Assembly: GCA_029555885.1 (NCBI GenBank)
Contig: JAKPQT010000620.1
Span: 1-5,434, forward strand
DNA from: Chloroflexota bacterium
GTDB lineage: Bacteria > Chloroflexota > Anaerolineae > CG2-30-64-16
Length of the DNA stretch: 5,434 nt
Reading direction: 5' to 3'
The notes under the pieces are model-generated. The model did no database searches, was not told the origin of the DNA, and saw nothing but the letters and a program-made list of their open reading frames with translations. The stretch's first letter is position 1. Each line of letters opens with the position of its first letter. Below, piece by piece: positions 1 to 4,467 of the stretch. Made by a program: the position numbers and the translations under genes.

Positions 1-20
1 CGTGATGCCGGTGTAGGCGG

Positions 21-85
21 ATTATGAATTAGGAATTGAGGATTAGGAATCAGTAACGAGTAATTCTTAATTTCTAATTCATAAT
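21..85. repeat. AT-rich inverted repeat forming a 25-bp hairpin upstream of the decarboxylase cluster
   Basis: Positions 21-45 pair with 61-85 over 25 continuous positions, with a 15-base loop at 46-60. Twenty-two pairs are Watson-Crick and three are G-U (33/73, 38/68, 41/65). All three wobbles work only in RNA read along the + strand; on the other strand they become A-C mismatches. Only about 16 of the 66 bases 21-86 are G or C, in sharp contrast to the surrounding GC-rich DNA. The left arm is itself built of degenerate units close to GAATTAGGAATT. It looks like a dispersed palindromic element, or small MITE-like repeat, that has become part of the leader of the first gene. There is no T-run after the stem, so it is not a classic terminator. 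The fold is seen directly; origin and function are inference. Confidence 0.8.
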
Positions 86-107
86 TCCTCCTGACACACT
101 GGGAGGA
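86..107 (+). promoter_or_regulatory. Small leader hairpin that can mask the ribosome binding site of the oadG-like gene
   Basis: TCCTCC at 86-91 is the perfect complement of GGAGGA at 102-107, which contains the Shine-Dalgarno sequence of the gene starting at 111 (GGGAGG at 101-106, four bases before ATG). Two further wobble pairs (92/101, 93/100) could extend the stem. The hairpin begins at the base after the long 21-85 hairpin ends, so the two could stack. Closing it would hide the ribosome binding site. The pairing is visible; a regulatory role is inference. Confidence 0.45.
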
Positions 108-110
108 CTT

Positions 111-554
111 ATGAGTGAGCTAATCCGCCAGGGCCTCATCATCACGGCCCTGGGCATGGGGCTGGTGTTTGCGGGGCTGGCGCTGCTGTGGGGCGTGCTC
201 GCGCTGATGGGCGCGCTGTCGCAGGCCCGGCTCTCGCGCGAGGAGCGCGAGGCGCAGGAAGCGACCGAGCCCTCCGTCAGCATCTCGCTCGCGCCCGGTG
301 CGCCGCCGTTGCACGAAGCGGCCGCCACGAGTGCTGCGCCATCGGCCGAAGTGGATAACCTGACCGCGGAGCGCGCCCGCGTGGCCGCGATTGCGGCGGG
401 CGCGCTGCTCGCGAATGCGCTGCCGCTGCTGTTCGACGTGCCGACCGGCCCGGTGTTCGAGCATGGCCGCACGGCTCCGCTATGGGTCGCGGCCAACCGG
501 GCACGTGCCCTGCCCTCCTGGCAGCCGGCCCGGCGGAGCGAACCCGGCGACTAA
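111..554 (+). CDS. oadG: OadG/MmdD-type small membrane subunit of a biotin-dependent Na+-pumping decarboxylase
   Basis: This is a 147-residue protein with the layout of the OadG/MmdD family. It has a short polar N-terminus and one strongly hydrophobic membrane helix at about residues 9-34. A charged stretch (37-53) and an Ala/Pro-rich linker follow. A small C-terminal helix, ERARVAAIAAGALLANAL (87-104), resembles the AAIAAA-type tail of the family, and a final W125-V-A-A-N-R-A-R matches the usual aromatic/basic end. In known complexes this subunit anchors the carboxyltransferase alpha subunit to the membrane beta subunit. The start is fixed by GGGAGG at 101-106. It opens the cluster, but its partner genes at 1143 and 1614 are separated from it by an acetyltransferase gene. 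Family membership rests on topology and the tail because the family is poorly conserved. Whether it belongs to an oxaloacetate, methylmalonyl-CoA or glutaconyl-CoA enzyme cannot be told from it. Confidence 0.78.
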   Translation: MSELIRQGLIITALGMGLVFAGLALLWGVLALMGALSQARLSREEREAQEATEPSVSISLAPGAPPLHEAAATSAAPSAEVDNLTAERARVAAIAAGALLANALPLLFDVPTGPVFEHGRTAPLWVAANRARALPSWQPARRSEPGD

Positions 555-566
555 CGCAGGTAGTAA

Positions 567-592
567 GGTTCGTAGTAGGGGCTTATGCCCCC
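567..592 (+). repeat. Dispersed hairpin repeat, copy A (GGTTCGTAGT family)
   Basis: The sequence GGTTCGTAGTA (567-577) is followed by a perfect 5-bp hairpin: GGGGC at 578-582, loop TTAT, GCCCC at 587-591. The same design occurs twice more at 4402-4451. It fills the gap between the oadG-like stop codon (552-554) and the acetyltransferase gene, ending directly at its ribosome binding site (GGAG, 593-596). There is no T-run, so it is not a typical terminator. Similar GTTCGTAGT-plus-hairpin repeats are, from memory, widespread between genes in some GC-rich bacteria. Confidence 0.7.
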
Positions 593-603
593 GGAGCATC
601 ACC

Positions 604-1128
604 ATGACCGTCACGCTGCAAACCGAACGCCTGCTGCTCCGCAACTTCCGGCCCGAGGATGCGCCCGCGCTGCGGCAGTCCGTGCTGCGCTATCAGGCGA
701 CGCCCTATGCCGCGTACGACCACCCCTGGCCGACGTCTGAGGCGGAGATTGCGGGCGTGGCGGCCTGGTTTGCGAGTGCCGACCAGTACCTGGCCGTCTG
801 CCGCCGCGACACTGGGCTGTATCTAGGTTTCGTATGCCTGAACCCGGACGAGTCTGCCGGCGCACGCACCTACAACCTGGGCTACATCTTCGACAGCGAG
901 TACCAGGGGCACGGGTATGCGGGCGAGGCGTGCCGGGCCATGCTCGACCGTGCGTTCCGCGACCTGGACGCCGCAGAGGTCGTGAGCGGCACACCCGTCG
1001 AACATGCGCGTTCGGTCCGGCTGCTCCGCCGGCTCGGCTTCGTCCAGCCGGATGCGCAGGCAGGATTTTTCCGGTTGAGCCGTCACGATTGGGAGACAGG
1101 CGCGTCGGGATCGGCTGCTATCGGCTAG
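604..1128 (+). CDS. GNAT-family N-acetyltransferase (RimJ/RimL-like)
   Basis: This 174-residue protein is of normal length for a single-domain GNAT enzyme, which transfers an acetyl group from acetyl-CoA to an amine. It opens with TERLLLRNFRPEDA (7-20), the typical first strand and turn of the RimJ/RimL-like (Acetyltransf_3) branch. The acetyl-CoA pyrophosphate loop is YQGHGYAGEA (100-109), matching Q-x-x-G-x-G/A. Motif B is seen in HARSVRLLRRLGF (134-146), where the usual Asn of N-x-x-S is His134. The ATG at 604 is chosen because GGAG (593-596) lies seven bases upstream and the homology begins there; the frame is open back to 391, but that part overlaps the previous gene. The substrate could be a protein N-terminus, an antibiotic or a small metabolite. 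It has no evident link to decarboxylation and looks like a guest in the operon. Confidence 0.88.
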   Translation: MTVTLQTERLLLRNFRPEDAPALRQSVLRYQATPYAAYDHPWPTSEAEIAGVAAWFASADQYLAVCRRDTGLYLGFVCLNPDESAGARTYNLGYIFDSEYQGHGYAGEACRAMLDRAFRDLDAAEVVSGTPVEHARSVRLLRRLGFVQPDAQAGFFRLSRHDWETGASGSAAIG

Positions 1129-1133
1129 AAAGG
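1129..1133 (+). promoter_or_regulatory. Ribosome binding site supporting the GTG start of the biotin carrier gene
   Basis: AAAGG directly follows the acetyltransferase stop codon (1126-1128) and lies nine bases before GTG at 1143. No ATG is available near the point where the family homology begins, so this site and the GTG define the start. The overlap of stop and ribosome binding site suggests the two genes are translated from one message. Confidence 0.5.
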
Positions 1134-1142
1134 TTCATTTTC

Positions 1143-1604
1143 GTGCCATCATTCGACATCATCATCCAGGGCAAGAGCTACCGCGTCGAGATTCCGAACC
1201 CCGGCGCGATGCCGCTCCAGGTCATCGTGGACGGCCAGCCGTTCGACGTGACCATCGCGGGCACCGAGATCACGGCGGCCCCGGCCGCGCCGCTGGCCGA
1301 AGCGCCTCCGCCCGCGCCGCAGCCCACGCTGCTGCCGCCGCTGCCTCAGGTGGCGGCCCCGCGGCCGGCCGCGCCTGCCGCCGCGTCCGGCGGACACCAG
1401 ATCACCGCACCGATGCCTGGCACGATCCTCACCGTCGATGTCACCATCGGGCAGGCGGTGGAGAGCGGGCAGGTCGTCTGCGTGCTCGAAGCCATGAAGA
1501 TGAAGAACCCGATTCGCGCGCACGCGGCCGGGACCGTGACCGAGATTGCGGTGCAGGCCGGGCAGACCGTCGCGTACGGCGACCTGCTGATCCGCCTGGC
1601 ATAA
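1143..1604 (+). CDS. Biotin carboxyl carrier subunit of a Na+-pumping decarboxylase (MmdC/GcdC type)
   Basis: This is a 153-residue protein starting at GTG. Residues 1-43 form a small beta-rich N-terminal region (IIIQGKSYRVEI, then VIVDGQPFDVTI). Residues 44-84 are a flexible Ala/Pro linker. Residues 86-153 are a biotinyl/lipoyl domain with APMPGTI (89-95) and the biotin motif EAMKMKN (116-122). Lys119 is the biotin attachment site and lies 34 residues from the C-terminus, the usual spacing. A flexible linker lets the biotin arm move between the carboxyltransferase alpha subunit and the membrane beta subunit. A free-standing carrier next to oadG- and oadB-like genes is typical of methylmalonyl-CoA and glutaconyl-CoA decarboxylases; in oxaloacetate decarboxylase the domain is fused to alpha. 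It could also have served a biotin carboxylase, but the beta gene nine bases downstream argues for the pump. Confidence 0.92.
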   Translation: MPSFDIIIQGKSYRVEIPNPGAMPLQVIVDGQPFDVTIAGTEITAAPAAPLAEAPPPAPQPTLLPPLPQVAAPRPAAPAAASGGHQITAPMPGTILTVDVTIGQAVESGQVVCVLEAMKMKNPIRAHAAGTVTEIAVQAGQTVAYGDLLIRLA

Positions 1605-1613
1605 GGGGGCGCG

Positions 1614-2783
1614 ATGGGCATCGGGGCCGACAACCTCCTGGAGCGCCTGCTGGCGATCGTCTCCGGGCTGCAAGAGCTGACCTGGGCCAACGTCCTGATG
1701 ATGGTCGTGGGCGGCCTGCTGATTTACCTCGCCATCGCGAAGGAGTATGAGCCGGTCCTGCTCATCCCCATCGGGACGGGCGCGATCCTCGCCAACATCC
1801 CGGGCGCGGGCATGGGGCTGGACCTGCGCGCGATCATGGCCGGCGAGCCGCAGGAGAGTGTTTTCTACGCACTCTACAAGGCGGGCATCGAGACCGAGCT
1901 ATTCCCGCTGCTGCTATTCATCGGCATCGGCGCGATGACCGATTTCGGGCCGCTGCTCTCGAACCCGCGCATGGTGCTCGTCGGCGCGGCGGGGCAGTTC
2001 GGCATCTTCGGTGTGCTGCTGCTGGCGCTCGCGACCGGCCAGTTCACGCTCCCCGAGGCCGCATCCATCGGCATCATCGGCGCGATCGACGGCCCGACAA
2101 GCATCTTCGTGGCGTCCAAGCTGGCGCCGCACCTGCTCGCGCCCATTGCGGTCGCCGCATACACCTACATGAGCCTCGTGCCGATCATCCAGCCGCCCAT
2201 CATGCGCCTGCTCACGACGAAGGCCGAGCGCCGCATCCGCATGCCGTACATCGAGCGGCCGGTCAGCAAGCGCGTGCGGTTGGCCTTTCCGATCATCGTC
2301 ATTCTGCTGACCGGGTTCCTCGCGCCGCAGGCCAGCCCGCTCATCGGCACGCTGATGTTCGGCAATCTGATGCGCGAGTCCGGTGTGGTGGACCGGCTGG
2401 TCAAGACCGCGGGCAACGAGCTGGCGAACATCACGACTATCTTCCTCGGCATCACCATCGGCGCAACGATGGTCGGCCAGTCGTTCGCCAATGTGCAGAC
2501 GCTCATCATCCTGGTTCTCGGCGTGCTCGCCTTCGTGCTGGACACCGCGGCGGGCGTGTTGTTCGGCAAGCTGCTGAACGTCCTCACGCGCGGTCGTTTC
2601 AACCCGCTGATCGGCGCCGCGGGCATCAGCGCGTTCCCGATGGCCGCGCGGGTGGTCAACCGGATCGGGCTGGAAGAGGACTACGAGAACTTCCTGCTCA
2701 TGCACGCGATGGGCGCGAACACCGCCGGGCAGATTGCCTCGGTGCTCGCCGGCGGCGTCGTGCTCGCGATTATGATGGGATAG
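1614..2783 (+). CDS. oadB: Beta subunit of Na+-translocating decarboxylase (OadB/MmdB/GcdB)
   Basis: This 389-residue polytopic membrane protein is of normal family length. It decarboxylates carboxybiotin and couples this to Na+ export across the inner membrane. Recognisable family segments are WANVLMMVVGGLLIYLAI (24-41), IPIGTGAILANIP (51-63), LLFIGIGAMTDFGPLLSNP (100-118), GAIDGPTSIF (156-165), ATMVGQSF (284-291) and a C-terminal MHAMGANTAGQIASV (363-377). Asp159 in GAIDGPT corresponds to the essential Asp203 known from Klebsiella OadB. The C-terminal GANTAG matches the conserved GPNVAG-type segment. The ATG at 1614 follows GGGGG at 1605-1609, nine bases after the carrier stop, indicating coupled translation. 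The family cannot distinguish oxaloacetate, methylmalonyl-CoA, glutaconyl-CoA or malonate systems; gene order favours an acyl-CoA substrate. No frameshift or missing segment is seen. Confidence 0.95.
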   Translation: MGIGADNLLERLLAIVSGLQELTWANVLMMVVGGLLIYLAIAKEYEPVLLIPIGTGAILANIPGAGMGLDLRAIMAGEPQESVFYALYKAGIETELFPLLLFIGIGAMTDFGPLLSNPRMVLVGAAGQFGIFGVLLLALATGQFTLPEAASIGIIGAIDGPTSIFVASKLAPHLLAPIAVAAYTYMSLVPIIQPPIMRLLTTKAERRIRMPYIERPVSKRVRLAFPIIVILLTGFLAPQASPLIGTLMFGNLMRESGVVDRLVKTAGNELANITTIFLGITIGATMVGQSFANVQTLIILVLGVLAFVLDTAAGVLFGKLLNVLTRGRFNPLIGAAGISAFPMAARVVNRIGLEEDYENFLLMHAMGANTAGQIASVLAGGVVLAIMMG

Positions 2784-2791
2784 GGGAAGAC

Positions 2792-4393
2792 ATGCCAATC
2801 CTAGCGCGCATCAAGGCTGAATATCACGACTCCATCACCCTCATGCAGGTGGCGGCGGCGCTGCTGGACCTGCCCGGCGTCGAGGATGCCGCGGTGGTGA
2901 TGGGCACGCAGGCCAACCATGAGATACTCGCGGGGGCCGGGCTGCTGACCCCGGAGGTCGCGGCGACGAAGCCGAATGATCTCGTCATCGTCATCAAGGC
3001 GGCGGACGAGGCTGCCGGACAGGCCGCGCTCGCGCAGGCGCAGGAGATCCTTGCGCGCCGCGCCCCGCGCACGGAGATGACCGCGGTTCGCCCGAAGTCG
3101 CTGACCGCCGCACTGCGCGCCGCGCCCGAGGCGAACCTCGTCGTCATCTCCGTCGCGGGCCGCTACGCTGCACAGGAAGCGCGCACCGCGCTCGACGCGG
3201 GCCGCCACGTCCTGCTCTTCTCCGACAACGTGCCGCTGGCCGACGAAATCAGCCTGAAGCAGCTTGCCGTGAGCAAGGGCCTGCTGTGCATGGGGCCGGA
3301 CGCAGGCACGGCGATCATCAACGGGGTCGCGCTCGGTTTTGCCAACGCGGTGCCGCGCGGCAAAATCGGGCTGGTCAGCGCGGCTGGGACCGGCTTGCAG
3401 GCCGTCACGAGCGGCCTGGCGCGGCGCGGCGCGGGCGTCTCGCAGGCCATCGGCACCGGCGGCCGCGACCTCAGCGAGGCCGTCGGCGGGCTGATGATGC
3501 TCCAGGGCTTGCAGATGCTCCAGGCCGACCCGCAGACCGAGATCATTGTGCTCATCTCCAAGCCGCCCGCGGCGTCGGTCGCGGCGAAGGTACTGGCGGC
3601 CGTGAATCCGACCAAACCCACCGTCGTCTGCTTCCTCGGCGCGGACCCCGGCCCTATCGAGGCCGCCGGCGCGCTGCCCGCGACGACGCTCACCCAGGCC
3701 GCCGCGATCGCGGCTGCGCTGACCGTGAGCGGCGACTACTGCAGCCCACTGGTGGAGATGGAGGAAGCGAGCAAGGCGCTCATCCCCCTGGCCGAGGCGG
3801 CGCGGGGGCAGCTCAGGCCGGGTCAGCGTGCGCTGCGCGGGCTGTTCACCGGCGGCACGTTCTGCTACGAGGCCCAGGTGCTCCTGCAGAACCTCCCGGA
3901 GCCGGTCTACAGCAACGCGCCGCTGGACAAAGGCAGGAAGCTGGAAGCTGGCAACTGGCATGCTTCGACTGCGTCCGCACTTCCTGCGGCCTCCACTCAG
4001 GATGCGGCAACAGCCCACACCATCATTGACCTGGGCGAAGACGAATTTACGCAGGGGCGGCTGCACCCGATGATCGATCCGGCGCTGCGCAACCGGCGCA
4101 TCGTCGAGGAGGCGCGTGACCCGGCGACGGCCGTCATCCTGCTCGACTACGTGCTCGGGTACGGCGCACACCCCGACCCCGCGGGCGCGAGCCTCGACGC
4201 CATCCGCGAGGCGCAGCGCGTCGCGGCAGAGGACGGGCGGCAGGTCGTGTTCATCGCCTCAGTCTGCGGCACCGAAGCCGACCCACAGCCCTTGAGCGAG
4301 CAGGAGGCGAAGCTGCGCGCGGCCGGCGTCATCGTGCTGCCGGATAACGCATCGGCCGCGCGGCTGGCCGGGTTGATAACGCAAGGGTTGTAG
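2792..4393 (+). CDS. fdrA: FdrA-family protein (succinyl-CoA synthetase alpha-like; AllF-type)
   Basis: This 533-residue protein is close in length to E. coli FdrA (about 555). The N-terminal module has the family pattern YHDSITLMQ (11-19), LPGVEDAAVVMGTQANHEIL (27-46). The CoA-binding-like part follows, with MGPDAGTAIINGVALGFAN (167-185). Then comes the ligase-like part: GKIGLVSAAGTGLQAV (190-205), GTGGRDLSEAVGG (221-233), DPQTEIIVLISKPP (246-259). The C-terminal part has GLFTGGTFCYEAQ (350-362), IDLGEDEFTQGRLHPMIDP (412-430) and DPATAVILLDYVLGYGAHPDP (443-463). In allantoin-degrading enterobacteria FdrA (AllF) is part of oxamate carbamoyltransferase together with AllG and AllH; neither partner is in this window. 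The GHAGA phosphohistidine motif of succinyl-CoA synthetase aligns with EAAGALP (290-296), so the active-site His is absent. Residues about 381-408 look like an insertion. It begins eight bases after oadB, with GGGGA (2783-2787) as ribosome binding site, so it is very probably co-expressed with the pump. Family is certain; reaction is not. Confidence 0.9.
   Translation: MPILARIKAEYHDSITLMQVAAALLDLPGVEDAAVVMGTQANHEILAGAGLLTPEVAATKPNDLVIVIKAADEAAGQAALAQAQEILARRAPRTEMTAVRPKSLTAALRAAPEANLVVISVAGRYAAQEARTALDAGRHVLLFSDNVPLADEISLKQLAVSKGLLCMGPDAGTAIINGVALGFANAVPRGKIGLVSAAGTGLQAVTSGLARRGAGVSQAIGTGGRDLSEAVGGLMMLQGLQMLQADPQTEIIVLISKPPAASVAAKVLAAVNPTKPTVVCFLGADPGPIEAAGALPATTLTQAAAIAAALTVSGDYCSPLVEMEEASKALIPLAEAARGQLRPGQRALRGLFTGGTFCYEAQVLLQNLPEPVYSNAPLDKGRKLEAGNWHASTASALPAASTQDAATAHTIIDLGEDEFTQGRLHPMIDPALRNRRIVEEARDPATAVILLDYVLGYGAHPDPAGASLDAIREAQRVAAEDGRQVVFIASVCGTEADPQPLSEQEAKLRAAGVIVLPDNASAARLAGLITQGL
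3932..4015 (+). other. In-frame low-complexity, repeat-like insertion within fdrA
   Basis: This stretch encodes residues 381-408, running from GRKLEAGNWH to an Ala/Ser/Thr-rich part. It falls between two well-conserved FdrA segments (FTGGTFCYEAQ and IDLGEDEFTQG), where recalled E. coli FdrA has only a short link. The DNA begins with imperfect tandem units (GGAAGCTGGAAGCTGGCAAC at 3936-3955) unlike the codon style of the rest of the gene. GCAGGAAG (3933-3940) and CTTCCTGC (3980-3987) are an 8-base perfect inverted repeat. It looks like a small repeat element taken into the reading frame. The boundaries are approximate. Confidence 0.45.
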
Positions 4394-4401
4394 GGAGCAA
4401 A

Positions 4402-4426
4402 GGCACTGAAGTGCCCACTACGAACC
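4402..4426 (-). repeat. Dispersed hairpin repeat, copy B (GGTTCGTAGT family, reverse orientation)
   Basis: Read on the - strand this is GGTTCGTAGTG, then GGCAC-TTCA-GTGCC, the same layout as copy A at 567-592. On the + strand GGCAC (4402-4406) pairs with GTGCC (4411-4415) around the loop TGAA. It starts nine bases after the fdrA stop codon and is directly joined to copy C in head-to-head orientation. It may protect or end the fdrA message, but no T-run follows. Confidence 0.72.
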
Positions 4427-4451
4427 GTTTGTAGTTGGCGCTTCAGCGCCT
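4427..4451 (+). repeat. Dispersed hairpin repeat, copy C (GGTTCGTAGT family, forward orientation)
   Basis: GTTTGTAGTT (4427-4436) is followed by a perfect stem, GGCGC (4437-4441) with GCGCC (4446-4450), loop TTCA. It is the mirror image of copy B: 20 of 24 bases match when one is reversed, and two of the four differences are a compensated base pair in the stem. Together B and C span 4402-4451 as one large inverted repeat that could form a cruciform or a long hairpin between fdrA and the DUF4037 gene. Confidence 0.72.
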
Positions 4452-4467
4452 TCAGGAAAGAATCACC

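Noticed and set aside
1..20. Possible tail of an upstream gene ending at the TAG at 14-16
   Set aside because: Only four codons are visible in that frame, too little to support a call.
36..85. Possible sigma-70 promoter (TTGAGG at 36-41 with AGTAAT at 59-64, or CATAAT at 80-85)
   Set aside because: Each box is only a partial match and any AT-rich repeat would give such hits. The bases are better explained by the hairpin.
391..603. N-terminal extension of the acetyltransferase back to an ATG at 391
   Set aside because: It overlaps the oadG-like gene, encodes an Arg/Cys-rich sequence of shadow type, and a good ribosome binding site with GNAT homology starts at 604.
834..1142. N-terminal extension of the biotin carrier gene into the acetyltransferase gene
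   Set aside because: The extra residues are Arg/Pro-rich with no homology, and the family-like sequence starts at the GTG at 1143.
1914..2798. Long open frame on the - strand opposite the beta subunit gene
   Set aside because: It mirrors a clear OadB gene. Its product is rich in Arg, His, Asp and Gln with no recognisable fold, the usual shadow of GC-rich third positions.
3496..3524. Direct repeat GATGCTCCAGG in fdrA, 18 bases apart
   Set aside because: It encodes MLQ twice at a six-residue step within a helix-like segment of a conserved region; ordinary coding coincidence is enough.
2801..4171. Long open frame on the - strand opposite fdrA (over 450 codons)
   Set aside because: The + strand encodes FdrA with family motifs throughout. 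The reverse product is highly charged, low-complexity and resembles no known protein.
4402..4451. Repeat pair as an intrinsic terminator
   Set aside because: The stems are only 5 bp each and no T-run follows either of them, so a classic Rho-independent terminator is not supported.
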